Part shown: positions 33,031-45,692 of the stretch, piece by piece
Layout: every line of letters begins with the position of its first letter
How positions within the stretch are numbered: the stretch's first letter is position 1
Assembly (NCBI RefSeq): GCF_023091745.1
Contig: NC_068922.1
Coordinates: 26,388,001-26,452,000 of the forward strand
Source: Budorcas taxicolor
Taxonomy: Eukaryota; Chordata; Mammalia; Artiodactyla; Bovidae
Length of the DNA: 64,000 nt
Direction: 5' to 3'
Program-made: the position numbers and the translations under genes
The notes under the pieces: model-generated
Told to the model about the DNA's origin: nothing
Database searches by the model: none
What the model saw: only the letters and a program-made list of their open reading frames with translations

Positions 33031-34166
33031 GGTCCCATGCCCGGCATCCTGCCCAGTCAGCCTTTTAGGCAAGGTGTCAGCTCAGAGCCGGCCTGACCTA
33101 GATTCTATTTATCCCATGTCTCTAGGGCCCAGAAGCAGTAGGAATTGCCCTCGTTCTGACTGATGATAGAGCCAGGCTCTGGGTGATGCCTGCTCTGTGC
33201 CAGGTTGCCTGCTTGTGTGGGACCCCAGTGCTCACTAGGCAGAGATCATCACCGTACCTGGGCCATCCAGCTTGGTACAGAGAACCCTCCTGCTCCACAG
33301 CCACCAGAAGGGAAAAGAACTGAGAGAACTCACATGATGCCAGAGCCCTGGCGACCCCCTTTGGGTTGGGGAGGAGGGTCATTGTGTTTCACTCCTCATC
33401 GTGTTCTCACAGCTCCCACATCAGCATATTCATTTGCTTTCACAACTTTCTGTCTTCTATCTGGTTAACAAAAATCCTAAACTATCCAACAATCCTGGGG
33501 AGAAGCTCACTTTTCTTTGCTTGTCAAATGAGACTCTACTTATAAGACACTAATTCTATGGTATGAAATCCTTGACAGTCTTAGGATGGCACATGAAAAG
33601 TAGTTCAACATGGATTTAACATTCCCCTTGTGTGTCTTCCTAATTAGGAAATTGTAGCCATTAAAATTATATTGCAATGATGTCATTAAGAGGGAAGAGC
33701 CATCTGAGGGGAATTAACAGATAAGTATGATGAGATGGGCTTGGGTGTTTATCATTCTATAAGGATTGTTAACAGTCCACGATATTAATAGCAACTGATC
33801 TTTTTCAGCTCAGATAGAAGGCACTGCATGAGCTGAAATGAAATGTCTTCTCCATGAGGACATACATGGGATTTTCACAGATCTAATGCTGAATGACCTA
33901 CTCTTAAGCCGAGAAGGAAGTCAACTTTTTAAGTTATTAAAAGCCTTTTCAAACGGCTCTTAGTAAGAGCAGAGTCCACTGCAGTTCGTGCCCCGTCCTG
34001 CCAACCCCAAGTCCCCAGAGACGGACGTGGATGTGGAGGGCTGGAATCCATCCTAGGTTTGGGCCGAATCCTCGTTTGGGCCCTCTCAGCTAATGCCTTT
34101 GAGTCTGAGGATTCAATTCAAAGCACAGCCAGTAAGACGATTTTCTTCCGTGTCCAAAGAGGACTC

Positions 34167-34443
34167 TGCTGCTGCTGCTGCTAAGTAGCTTCAGTCGTGT
34201 CCGACTCTGACCCCGTAGACGGCAGCCCACCAGGCTCCGCCGTCCCTGGGATTCTCCAGGCAAGAACACTGGCTGGAGTGGGTTGCCATTTCCTTCTCCA
34301 TTGCGTGAAAGTGAAAAGTGAAAGTGAAGTCGCTCAGTCGTGTCTGACTAGTAATGACCCTATGGACTGCAGCCTACCAAGCTCCTCCGTCCATGAGATT
34401 TTCTAGGCAAGAGTACTGGAGTGGCTTGCCATTGCCTTCTCCG
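34167..34443 (-). mobile_element. Bov-A2 with target-site duplication
   Basis: A Bov-A2 dimer bounded by AAAGAGGACTC at 34156-34166 and 34444-34454. It inserted into the TGC-repeat tail of an older copy. Confidence 0.9.
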
Positions 34444-34454
34444 AAAGAGGACTC

Positions 34455-34518
34455 TGCTGCTGCTGCTGCTAAGTCGCTTCAGCCGTGTCCGACTCTGTGC
34501 GACCCCATAGATGGCGTC
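34455..34518 (-). mobile_element. Truncated Bov-A2 before exon 7
   Basis: TGC repeat, TAAGTCGCTTCAGCCGTG and GACCCCATAGATGGC, then it stops. Its end lies 76 bp before GAD2 exon 7. Confidence 0.85.
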
Positions 34519-34587
34519 AGTGGAATTAATGTTGCTTGCTTGTGACATGTTAACGATGACTAGAAAAGGTAACTGTTGTTGCTCTGC

Positions 34588-34602
34588 CCTCTAGGTGGCG
34601 CT
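34588..34602 (+). promoter_or_regulatory. CTCF-like motif across exon 7 acceptor
   Basis: CCTCTAGGTGGCGCT matches the CTCF core CCASYAGRKGGCRS at all specified positions but one (T for A at position 3). It spans the splice acceptor, so both splicing and coding constrain it and chance is a real alternative. Confidence 0.3.
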
Positions 34603-34710
34603 ATATCCAACATGTACGCCATGCTGATCGCGCGCTTTAAGATGTTCCCGGAAGTCAAGGAGAAGGGGATGGCTGCCGTCCCCAGGCTCATTGCCTTCAC
34701 GTCTGAGCAT
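34595..34710 (+). CDS. GAD2: GAD2 exon 7 (residues 242-280)
   Basis: Exon of 116 nt reading GGAISNMYAMLIARFKMFPE, then VKEKGMAAVPRLIAFTSEH, ending on a codon boundary. It continues the PLP-binding domain. Residues 260-265 are the PEVKEK segment well known as an autoantigenic part of GAD65 in type 1 diabetes. Leu252 and Val271 replace the human Met and Leu I recall. The acceptor CCCTCTAG/GTGGCG overlaps a CTCF-like motif. The donor is CAT/GTAGGT. Confidence 0.97.
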
Positions 34711-35317
34711 GTAGGTGTTCGACGTCCTTTCCAAGTTTAAGGTTATATTCCGTAAAACCTGGGTTGAAGGAGTGGTATTTGGAAATACTTTACCCCACGT
34801 TTTCTCTTTGCAGAAGTTGCTTCTTGGGAGAGGACGAAGGGGAGAGATCAGGCGGGTGGTGCAGTGCGGGGAGCTTCTTTCTCTTTGCAATTCAGGAAGA
34901 TGCTCACAGTAAAAGCAGTTTGCTTTCAACCACCAGTCCTATACTCCGTACTTTGTAATAAGGTTATGTGTTGGGGAAACAGGACGAGAAGAGAGGGCAA
35001 AGTAACCGTGAACTCATATGGATCATCAATGCTGTGCAGTACAGATTTCAAAACTGCCAAGTATCCTGTTGATACAGGCTTTCTGTTAGAAAATTCTGAT
35101 CAGATATTCTACCCTCTTGGTTCCTTGGAAGCGAGTGAATACAATTCACAAACACTCCACTAAAAATGGAATTAAAGGAAATTAATGATTGATTTTAATA
35201 CATTATCCTTAGCATCTTGCTTTCAGTCATGTTTTAGCATGTTGAATGCCCTTCCTCAACTTATTGGCATCAAATTTAGCAGAGAAGAGGACAGCCTGAA
35301 ATCACCTGATGTTTTCT

Positions 35318-35795
35318 TTTCCTATTGCTGCTGGAACAAATTACCACAAATTGTGTGGCTTAAAACCACATGGGTATGTTACAGTTCTGGAGGCCAGAAA
35401 TCTGTAGTGGGTCAGGAAGGCTGCGTTCCTTCTGAAGACTGTAGGAGAGAATTCATTTCCTTGCCTTTACAATTTCCAGAGGCTCCCTGCCTGCCTTGGG
35501 TCATGGCCGCTTCTTCAGTCTTCAAAAGCGGCAACAGCTATCTTCAGATCCCCCGCCCCCAACCCCAGCCTCTGCTGCCATCACTCCACCTCCTTCTCTA
35601 GCTCTGACTCTCTTGTTTTCCTCTTTCTCTTGTGATTATACTTTGATAACACAGGATAATCTTTCGTCTCAAGATCCTTCATTTAATCTCGTCTTCAAAG
35701 TCCCCATTGCCGAGTAAGGTTACATGTTCACAGATTTAAGGGATTAGGGTATGGTCTTCTTTGTGGAGATGACTGTGCACAGTACTCAGCCCACA
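35318..35795 (-). mobile_element. MLT1-like (ERVL-MaLR) solo LTR
   Basis: Antisense LTR text: GCTGGAACAAATTACCACAA, ACAGTTCTGGAGGCCAGAAA and a later AAGGTTACATGTTCACAG. No retroviral protein is encoded. Confidence 0.65.
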
Positions 35796-36863
35796 AAGCC
35801 TGATTCCCCACCATGACATAGCTCTCATTTCTCAGCTTCTCCAAGGGTAGAAAACCAGAATGCAATTTGTCTTCCAGTGACTATTTCCCTACAGTGGATT
35901 TGGATCCCTCAGTAGTTACATGTTACTGTATTCTCAGGCTCGAAACACCCAGGTGATCTTATACTGGCATCTTCCTCTTTGGGTTTCCTTGCTGTTTCCA
36001 CATCTGGAATGAGGTTGACCTGTCAGCATGTTCATTGTGCTCTCTGGTTTCTGCATGAGTTTCTTGGGCTCAGGTTGGATGTAAGTTCATTTAACATTGC
36101 TCAGAAATTTCAGTCATGTGATCTGAGGATAATTTAATATACCTTAGTTCCTTGACATTGCCAACTTGGGATCTCTCTCTTCTCCATTTTCCAAGGAAAG
36201 AAAGGTGATTTAGAAAGAAATGATTCTACAACAGCCATTCAATTCTTCACCTCCTTCTGGTATTTCTATCTGTGCCTATAATTATGGAGCAAGATTTGAA
36301 AATTAGGAACCTAAATTACCAATTGTCTCTAACTCAATAATTATTTTGACAGATAAGCTATTCTTCTAACATGCAAGACCTTATATCCGATTGTTATTGA
36401 CCACTTCTAACCTCCAATAGACACATGTTCATTTAATTCAAGAGCAACCTTGTGGGCCAGGCAGAACAGGGCTTGTTCTCAGCATTTTTTTTTTTTTTAA
36501 TGAAGAGGGTGTAGTTAGCTAGAGAGAGAGAGCCAGGATTAAATAAATTTCCTGACTCCCAGAGCAGTGAGGGCCCTGCCCAAACCACCAGTGTAGAAAC
36601 TAGATTAAAAAATACAACAACAGAGTTTTATAAACTACAGCTCATCGACTGCTTTAACATTTTATACCTTCCCAAGTCAGATTTCCACCAAGAGCTTTTT
36701 TCTTAACATGAGGCAATGCTAAACTGTTTCTTCTCCGTCCCTCCCCAGACTAGAATATCTTTCATGATACCCATAGGTTGGGCTGGAAGGGAGTTTTAGA
36801 GCTTGATTTAAAGAACTCCAGTGTCTCCTGGAGCACTTGATCCAAACCGTTCTGGACATTTGT

Positions 36864-36966
36864 TGTTGTTCAGTTGCTAAGTTGTGTCTGACTCTTTGTG
36901 ACCCCATAACTGCAGCAAGCCAGGCTTCCTGTCCTCCACTGTCTCTCAGAGTTTGCTCAAACTCAT
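36864..36966 (-). mobile_element. BovB 3' fragment abutting a SINE
   Basis: TCAGTTGCTAAGTTGTGTCT through TTTGCTCAAACTCATG, cut directly by the following Bov-tA. Confidence 0.8.
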
Positions 36967-37134
36967 GCTCAGATGGTAAAGAGTCTGCCTACAAGGCAGG
37001 AGACCTGGGTTCGATCCCTCACTTGGGAAGATCCCCTGGAGAAGGGAATGGCTACCCATTCCAGTATTCTTGCCTGGAGAATCCCATGGACAGAGGAGCC
37101 TGGCAAGAGTCGGACCCAACTGAGAGAATAACAC
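36967..37134 (+). mobile_element. Bov-tA SINE (head-truncated)
   Basis: CTCAGATGGTAAAGAGTCTG onward; lacks the first part of the tRNA head and some of the distal body. Confidence 0.88.
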
Positions 37135-37662
37135 TTTGACATTCTGGACATATGAGCCCTTAGAAGGGAGTCCTGCCCTTTAAGCTTCAGGTTAAGTGGT
37201 AGCATAACCCCCATGTCTAGCTGCCTCTGGGCTCCAGACCTCAGGTCATTCCATCCCATTCATCCTTTTGTACTGCTCCTTCCAACTTCAGGCCATGCCG
37301 GATCTTTCCTTAATCTTAATGGATTTTGCAATCACGGTCTCCACCAGCTCCAGAAATAGACCTTCACAGGCTGAAGAAAGAAAATTACCAAATCAGGTCT
37401 CAGCATACCCTTTCCACAAGCTAGTTTCCATCTCTGCATGGAGGTTTCTTTCCTGAATCCCTTGACCTGCAAGGAGACTGGAGGGGGCGTGGAGTAGGGT
37501 GCTGTGTGGGTCAGATGGGGAAAGGAGTGGCCAGTGGCTGAGGCACGAACTGCCTCCATTATTGTCTCTTGTTATGCTCCTAGAGAATTCTCAAGTCACA
37601 GGACGTTGGGAGAATGGAATGAGAGTCTTAAAAAACACTTCCATCAGTGCCTGGGAGGTAGG

Positions 37663-37868
37663 AAGTGAAGTCGCTCAGTCATGTCCGACTCTTTGCGACC
37701 CCATGGACTATAGCCTACCAGGCTCCTCCATCCATGGAATTTTCTAGGCAAGAGTACTAGAGTGGGTTGCCATTTCCTTCTCCAGGGGATCTTCCCGACC
37801 CAGGGATCGAACCCAGGTCTCCCGCATTGCGGGCAGACACTTTACTGTCTGAGCTACCAGGGAATCCC
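37663..37868 (-). mobile_element. Bov-tA SINE (antisense)
   Basis: GAAGTCGCTCAGTCATGTCC to CTACCAGGGAATCCC; near complete. Confidence 0.93.
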
Positions 37869-38011
37869 AATGGGATGTAGGAAGCTCTACATAAATATTA
37901 GGTAACTTGAAAAAAAACACCACCAGCTTGTTTTATGTATGAAGAAGTCAGGCCTCAGAGATGGAAGATATTTTTCCCATGCTTTCACACTCAGGCAATG
38001 GCAGCATCTGC

Positions 38012-38257
38012 TCTACTGCTACTGCTAAGTCACTTCAGTCGTGTGCGACTCTGCGACCCCAGAGACAGCAGCCCACCAGGCTCCCCCGTCCCTGGGATTC
38101 TCCAGGCAAGAACACTGGAATGGGTTGCCATTTCCTTCTCCAATGCAGGAAAGTGAAAAGTGAAAGTGAAGTCGCTCAGTCATGTACGACTCTTCGCGAC
38201 CCCGTGCAGCCTACCAGGCTCCTCCATCCATGGGATTTTCCAGGCAAGAGTACTAGC
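38012..38257 (-). mobile_element. Bov-A2 SINE
   Basis: CTACTGCTACTGCTAAGTCA to GGCAAGAGTACTAG; two BovA units, truncated at one end. Confidence 0.92.
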
Positions 38258-39886
38258 ACCTCAGTTTTCTAACAATTCTAGCACTGTGCTTTCTGCTCCT
38301 AGGCTGGCTGACCAGAGAGCCACACTAGCTGGCTGTTCTACATTCACTGGAAGCAGCTTTCCTCAAATCCTATTTTCTTCATGTTGGTTATTCTGACGTT
38401 AATATAATTTCCTGATCTGTTGAACTGAGCTGGTTACTGTCCTTTCTTCTATTCTGAGCAGGGAGTTGATAACTGGACATGGTTAGTGCCATAGAGATGA
38501 AAATGGTGTTGAGAAACTGCCATCCTCCAGCATCCAGAGAGAAACTTCACATGTTCAGAAGGCAGAGGTCATCTGTTGGTTTCTAGGAGACACTCCACTC
38601 CCTCTCTGCCACGTTCCACAAAGCTACCCATCACTTCTCTGGCCACAAAAACAGACTAGAACTTTCCCTAGCTGATGAGGAGGGCAAGCTGGTTTTGTTT
38701 GTTCAAAACAAACTGTTCTTGAAATTCGCCTAAGATTAAAGCAAACAAATAGTATGGTGATAAATCACTGAGTTGAAATGAGATAGTGTTAAGTTATGAG
38801 CTAGGAGTTCCAAGATTATTTTTCTCTGAAATATAGAATCACAAAATTGGAAATGATCTTAAAGATTATCTGGTTCAGTATTCATCCTTTGCTGGAATCT
38901 CATCAAACTCAGTGACAGAGAGCCCAGAAAAAATTAACCTGATGAATTTTAGGTCCTTTCTTGAAAGCAGGTTTAGAGGGAAGCAAAGATCGCAGCTTGG
39001 TAATTCATCTCTCTCTCTCTAAATCTTTTGAAAGCCCCAACCATGAGCTTAATTCCAAATTCCTCTTATTTCCTCATGTGACACAAGCTCTTCCAGAAAT
39101 AGCTTCAATGAAGCAGCATAATCACATCTAGGAAAAATGTTTCTTATAATCACAGCAGACGCTGAGATCTTTCAGATAAATCACCATAACTAACTCACTC
39201 CACTTGTCACATGCCAGGTCTAGGGCGGGTCTGCGTCTCCTGGAATCATCACTGGTGTTCTGCTGAGACCCCTCATGACCTCAGTCCACTTCCATGGGGG
39301 TGACGATTCTCATAATTGCTTTAGAAAGATGATTTTCAGATAGCAATACTTTTTGAGAGGGTTTCAATGACAATAGATGTCTTTTGTGTTACAAAATGAA
39401 TGGTGTATTGAAGTAATTATTTGACTTTGTAAAATTCAATTTGAATTTTAGAAAGAATGTAATTCTAAATTATTCAATTTATATGAATAATAAGGCTATA
39501 ACAACTTCTTGTTGATAACGAACTATTCATATGTTCCTTAACAACTTATTCTTTTGATCTTATAATGATGTAAATCCTCTAACAAAAGTAATGATAAGTT
39601 CTAGAAAATAAAGAATTGGGGAAATATAAAAGCAAAAACAAAAAATGAATGGTGACCTGGGCAGCTTGGAAAAAGCTCCCATGTTATGCTCCTCATTAGA
39701 CAGAAACACTGACTGATCTTTCAGTAAGTGAACAAGTGAACCAAATTCAGCTCACTCTCGGCATCCCCTACCACCTCTGTGTTCCTCCCTCCTTTTCTTC
39801 ATAGGGTCCCTGTCACCCCTGTGCCATCTTCTCTACCCAATCCCATCAAAACCTCCTCTTCAGAAAGAACCTGAAAGTCACGTCAG

Positions 39887-39963
39887 TTCAGTTGAGTCGC
39901 TGAATCATGTCCGACTCTTTGCGACCCCATGGACTGCAGCATGCCGGGCTTCCCTGTCCATCA
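39887..39963 (-). mobile_element. BovB 3' fragment
   Basis: GTTCAGTTGAGTCGCTGAAT to TTCCCTGTCCATCA; terminal piece only. Confidence 0.75.
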
Positions 39964-40324
39964 TGTAAATGACTGTAAAATCCAAGTGTTGCCTCTCATG
40001 GGGGCATTTTCACTGCAATAGGAGGTGAGGAATGAGGCAGAAAAGCGGAAATCCAGCCATTGGGCACTGAGATGTTTCCTGTATTCCTTCGTCTACTCAC
40101 CCCATGCTGCTGGATGCCAGGCACTGGGGAGACAGCCAGTGAACAGAACAGACCCAGTGTTGGCTCTCAAGGAGCCAGCATTGCACTGTCAGAGAGGAGA
40201 AGAGGATGGTCACCCCTCCCGGTGCCTCTGAGTCACATTCCTCATCTGATGGGTGACTCTCCCTTGCTCCAAGTGCCAGGTCGAGTCACTGGATAGACCT
40301 ATTTTTCTTCAGGTTAGTGGATAA

Positions 40325-40515
40325 AGCTCATAAGCTTTGGGGTAGACTAGAAATGATGACAGGGCCTACTCTGCCCCTCCCAGGAGATTACTTAGCTCAT
40401 TTCTTCCTCATCTGTAAAATGAAGATTACAACACCCAGTTCATGTAGTTGTTGGGAAGACGAGATGGGCTAATACAGTGCGTGGCCTTTAGTAAACTCTC
40501 CACCAATGTCAACCA
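40325..40515 (+). repeat. MIR SINE
   Basis: CTTCCTCATCTGTAAAATGA and the usual MIR 3' wording. Confidence 0.7.
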
Positions 40516-40649
40516 ACACTGCTCTTGTAACCAGCTACCCACTGGTGTCCCCATAGGTAGAGAGCTGAGTGCCTCTGGAGGGCAAGGTGAGGGCATATCT
40601 GGGGGTCAGTTATTTTCTTAAGATGGATAATGGCACCTCCCCCAAAACG

Positions 40650-40851
40650 TTTCCCTGGTGGCTTCGATGATAAAGACTCTGCCTGCAATGTGGGACACCT
40701 CGGTTCAATCCTAGGGTTGGGAAGACACCCTGGAGAAGGGAATGGTAACTCACTCTAGTATTCTTGTCTGGAGAATTCCAAGACAGAGGATCCTGGAGGG
40801 CTACAGTCCATGGGGTCAAAAAGAGTCAGACATGACTGAGTGACTAACACT
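40650..40851 (+). mobile_element. Bov-tA SINE
   Basis: TCCCTGGTGGCTTCGATGAT to GACATGACTGAGTGACTAAC. Confidence 0.9.
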
Positions 40852-41284
40852 TTCAATTTCCCCCAAAACACCAAGCAATACTCAAGGAATCCCAGCTTTA
40901 AGACAGTTTGGATTCTCTGTTGTTGCTTGTATGATTTGGAGAGGTTTTTTCTTTTTCCACATGCTCCAATTTGGCATATGCTTATTTTATAACATAAAGT
41001 GAATTGACATTAGTTTTGTTTGAAGGTTTTGAAATTCTGCTCAACTTACTCAGGGTATCTGAGGGTGGTATTACATTAGGTGATAGGCTGGAGAATTGGA
41101 AGGACCACAATTTTGTGAGCATCTATCAATGCTGGGCGACCTGTGGGCCCTTCCTATTCAATAGCTATGCTTCTCACACCAACTCTCAAGGTAAGAATTT
41201 GTCCTTGCAGCCCAACAAATGATGACTCAGTGAGAGAGTAACTCGCCTAACTAGAGCCAGGTCGTTTTATCTCAAGGAACAGCT

Positions 41285-41812
41285 TTCTTTTTTCTTTCTT
41301 TAATTTTTAAAATTGAAGTATAGTTGATTTGCAATTATATAGTTGTTGTGTTAATTTCTGCTGTACAGAAAAGCAATTCAGTTATACACATATATACATT
41401 ATTTTTCATTTCCTTTTCCATTACGGTTTATCAGAGGATATTGAATAGCTCCCTGTGCTATACAGTATGACCTGTTGTTTATCCATTCCTATATATTATC
41501 ATTTGCATCTACCAATTCCAAGCTCCCAATCCATCCCTCCCCAGCTTTTCTCTATGTCTGTGCATCTGTTTCTGTTTCATAGATAACTTCACTTGTGTCA
41601 TATTTTCGATTCCATATATAAGGGATATCATATGGTATTTGTCTTTCTCTGTCTGACTTACTTCACTTAGTATGATCATCTCTAGTTTGATCCATGTTGC
41701 TGCAAATGGCATTATTTCATTCTTTTTTATGGCTAATGTTCTGTTACATACGTATGTACCACATCTTTATCCATTCATCTGTTGATGGGCACTTAGGTTC
41801 TTTCCATGGCAG
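41285..41812 (-). mobile_element. L1 3' end, antisense
   Basis: AAATTGAAGTATAGTTGATT (L1 3' UTR reversed) through CCATGTTGCTGCAAATGGCA and CATTCATCTGTTGATGGGCA (ORF2 end reversed). Broken; no functional ORF2. Confidence 0.85.
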
Positions 41813-42522
41813 ATGACCTCTTTTCATTACACATTTTCATTCCACTCTTCTCAGGATCCTAAAATCAGGGAAATAATTGCTTTCATGTGGCTGGATACAT
41901 GCTTGGTGCTGGTGTTCATGTTTGTCACCACACACCACCGTTGGGTCTGCTTAATCCTGGTACACGCCATTCATTTCTTTTAAAACGTACTTAGGGCACA
42001 GACTCACAGTGGGGTAACTTAATAGCTTTGAGTGCAAATGATAAGGTGGAAGCTGCACAGAAAATGCCTCGAATGCAGATCATGTCACCTCTGACTCACA
42101 CGGAGTCTCTAAGAACATGGAGGGAGATCCCCTCCCCTCCACTAAATCGTGATAATCAGAAACCAATGAGCTTGTACTCTGGGCTCCCACAGTACAAGCC
42201 CCTTTGTCCATCAGATGCTTTCCAAAGTAGGATGCTTTTTTAGTCCATTTGATGAGCAGAAGCAGGAGCAAGAGTGACCAGCTTGTCTGAGATGGTATAG
42301 GAGGCAAACGAGGAGGGTCAGAAAGGGGTGTGGAGTAGCAGGAGGACAGGGAAGGGCTGCTGGTTCACTAACTGGCTATGGAGGAGGGACTCCAGGGCAA
42401 GACAAAGGGCTAAAGGAGCAGATTCCAGCTCAGTCATAGGCTAGGCTGGGCTTCAAGATTTCCTTGCTGGGCATCTGTGACGTGTAAGGATGCATAATCC
42501 ATCTACTTCTGTTCTGTGTGCC

Positions 42523-42553
<31 letters not shown>

Positions 42554-42557
42554 ACAG
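42523..42557. repeat. CA microsatellite
   Basis: About 17 CA units with one CT interruption. Confidence 0.85.
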
Positions 42558-42895
42558 ACCCCGTTCACTCTTCTCACAAATCGAAAGGCTGTATTGGTAA
42601 AAAAGGATCAAATCCAAGGATGACTGGTAGACCTTCCAGCTGAGAGGTAAAGCTCTCTCTAGATACCTGCTTCCCAAGCTCCTCAGCCTTCAGGATGCTG
42701 TGCTCTGCTCTGGTTTATCAACAAGGGGTTCTGTTCAACATGGTGCCAAAGAGTAAAGATGTTTCTCCTGGTATTCTCACAAGCTCAGGGCATCCTGTCA
42801 TTTAAGCTGTCCTTACTGTTTCTTCCTCACTAGGTAGTCTCTTTTTTTTTTCCCTCTCAAGTTCCTTCTCTCCTAGGTCACTGGTTATTTGTGGA

Positions 42896-43106
42896 TGTTG
42901 TTGTTGTTGTTTAGTGCGAAGTCATGTCTCTTTTGCAACCCCATGGGCTGTAGCCCACCAGGCTCCTCTATCCATGGGATTTCCCAGGCAAGAATCCTGG
43001 AGTAGGTTGCCATTTTTCCTTCTCCTGGCATCTTCCCAACCCAGAAGATGTGTGTCTCCTGCATTAGCAGGTGGATTCTTTACCCCTGAGTCACCAGGAA
43101 AGTCCC
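42896..43106 (-). mobile_element. Bov-tA SINE (antisense)
   Basis: TTGTTGTTGTTGTTTAGTGC tail to GAAAGTCCC head. Confidence 0.88.
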
Positions 43107-43475
43107 CTATTTGTAGATAGCATTTAGCTATTTCCCTGTTCCCTCTCCTGAAAATGTAAGTGGACTTAGTGTTTGGTTCCTAACTTTCTTTTTCATGCCT
43201 TTGTTCCCCCTCTTGAAGCTTCCTATTTGGGTGTGTGTTTTTCCTTTAAATGTCTGGCATTCAGTACAGTGATCAATTATCCTCAGTAACTGCCCCTCAC
43301 TTGAGAATCCCCATTCTTCCTCATTAAAGACCAGACAAGGCTACTTCCTCTCATTGACCAGTGCATCAGATCTCTTATTTATCCTCAGTATGCCATTTAG
43401 CTGTTTAGTGCTGTCAAAGTTCAGGAGAGGAAGAAAAACCCAGAAACCAGTGAATTACTGATAGTAGACATTTAT

Positions 43476-43681
43476 GGTGCTACTACTAAGTCATGTCGGA
43501 CTCTTTGTGACCCCATGGATTGTAGTCCACCAGGCTTCCTAGTCCATGGGATTTCCCAGGCAAGAATGCTGGAGTGGATTGCCCTTTCCTTCTCCAGAGG
43601 ATCTTCCCAACCCAGGGATAGAACCCACCTCTTCTGCATTGGCAAGCAATTCTTTACCAGTGAGTCACTTGGGAAGCCCAA
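43476..43681 (-). mobile_element. Bov-tA SINE (antisense)
   Basis: GCTACTACTAAGTCATGTCG to CACTTGGGAAGCCC. Confidence 0.92.
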
Positions 43682-43869
43682 AAGTTTATTATACACACAT
43701 CACTAAGACACCTTGCAAACCACAAGCAACAAGGCTCAGAGATTGTTGTTACAGAGCAGCTTATATAACGTGGAGGCACTGATGGTTGATTCCTCACAGC
43801 GGTTGGTTACAATATTAAAATTTTCTGAAGTGAAAGGGAATTGGTTCATGGTTCCCACCTATAAATGGA

Positions 43870-44248
43870 GGAAAGTGAAAAGTGAAAATCACTCACTCAT
43901 GTCCAACTCTTTGCGACCTCATGGACTGTAGCCTGCCAGGCTCCTCCGTCTATTGAATTCTCCAGGCCAGAATACTAGATTGGGTAGCCATTCCCTCCTC
44001 CATCCATGGAATTCTCCAGGCCAGAATACTGGAATGGGCAGCCTTTCTCTTCTCCAGGGGATCTTCCCAACCCAGGTGTCTCACATTGCCTGTGGATTCT
44101 TCACCATCTGAGCTACCAGGGACGCCCAAAGAATAGTGGAGTGGGTAGCCATTCCCTTCTCCAGTGGATCTTCCTGACCCAGGAATCGAATTGGGGTCTC
44201 CTGCATTCCAGGCAGATTCTTTACCAGCTGAGCTACTAGGGAAGCCCC
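43870..44248 (-). mobile_element. Rearranged Bov-tA cluster
   Basis: GAAAGTGAAAAGTGAAAATC start. The segment GAATTCTCCAGGCCAGAATA occurs twice (43956 and 44009), then two tRNA-head ends follow (44115-44128 and 44234-44247). It is two antisense copies, one with an internal duplication. Confidence 0.85.
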
Positions 44249-45483
44249 TATAAATGGGGAAAATGATTTAAGTCTCATGATTTTCAGAGGCATCCTTGAA
44301 AAGCGACCTGTCAAGTGAGCCTCACTTGTCTTGGAAAATCAGATAAATTGAGCTTTGCTTGTCTGACTACCCTGGTTTTGTCTGCTCAGGGAATTGTCAA
44401 GTCTCTGTTTGTGTTGGGTTTTAACAGTGCTTACAAGCTCATTCACTGAGGGGCCTAGTTGGGTGTGTGTGCTTGCTCAGCAGGGCAGCTGGCACCTCCA
44501 TTCTGTGCCTACCTGGTAGGAACAGACTTAGTGCCATTTTCCCCGGGTGTCTTCTTTTGGGGGTCACCCAGGGATCCAGTAACTACGTAAGAGAGAACTT
44601 TTTTTTTTTTTTTTTTGGTGGGGAAGCCATGCTTCTTTCCAAATACAATGAAACTTTCTTAGTTCCCAGGTATCTTGGTAATGGTTGTCTAAGTTGTCTT
44701 CCTGAGGTTGTAAAATTAACTAAGGACTCCTTCCCATCACTATGCTTAACGGCACTGGGCTTTTTAAAACTCCTCTATTCAACACCTCATTTATTGGTTT
44801 ATAGTATTTGCTGCTGTTATAAATGTGATTTCTTCTTGCTTATTAGCCACACCCCCTAGAAGTATGCGTATTACCATTTCCTAGGCTGCACATTTGAGAA
44901 TTTGGAGAAGTCCAAAGCTTACGTTGGAGGAGAACACACTCTGGAGCCATCATTTAAAATTCAAGGCAGCCACCCTTTGCGGATGTAAATTGAGGAAGCA
45001 GCTATCCTTTTGGACAGCTTAATGACCTGTATTTAATAGTAGGAGGCTGCTCGCAGATGCAGTACAGCTGGGCAAGGTTGGATCCTCTCTGCTCTTCAGA
45101 ATGCACAATGATTACAGCCATTGAAATGATTCAGATTTTTAGCCAGAATCCATAATCAAAATCACAAAGATTCTGCACATCAGGGTGGCCTTTCCACTTG
45201 CACTGTTTGCCCAAGCCAGTGACTGATGCCTCCATCCTGATCACACCCTGGGCTGGATGGTCATCTCCACCACAAATAGACCCTCCAATGAGACTGGGAT
45301 GAAAGAGTGCTGGGTTTCAGGCCAACTTCTCTTCCTTGAGGGCACATAATTTCACTGGACTTGAAAAAAAGTGAATGTAATTTGAGTAGCAAAATGTAAG
45401 TCTGGGAGCCAGACGATACACAGCTGCTGGAGGCTGTGGCTGTGTTCTGATGCCTTGTGTGTGAGATTGGCATGGATTACTGT

Positions 45484-45692
45484 GTGTTGTTTACTCATTC
45501 AGTCGTGTCCAGTTCTTTTGCAACTCCACGGACTATAGCCCTCCAGGCTCCTCTGTCCATGGGATTTTTCAGGCAAGAATACTAGAATGGGTTGCCATTT
45601 CATTCCTAGAGGATCTTTCTAACCTCGGGATTGAACCCGTGTCTCTGGCTTGGCAGGTGGATTCTTTACCACTAAGACACCTAGCAGGTTGT
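45484..45692 (-). mobile_element. Bov-tA SINE (antisense)
   Basis: TTGTTTACTCATTCAGTCGT to CTAAGACACCTAGCAGG. Confidence 0.88.

Larger units (their letters stand above)
29191..34594 (+). other. GAD2: GAD2 intron 6
   Basis: A 5.4 kb intron. It holds an antisense BovB 3' end (29254-29655), a hAT-type DNA transposon scrap (29708-29892), a MER20 copy (32849-33030), a pyrimidine tract (32765-32836) and stacked Bov-A2 copies (34156-34518) just before the CTCTAG acceptor. The stretches 29900-32760 and 33100-34100 show only unique-looking sequence. Confidence 0.7.
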
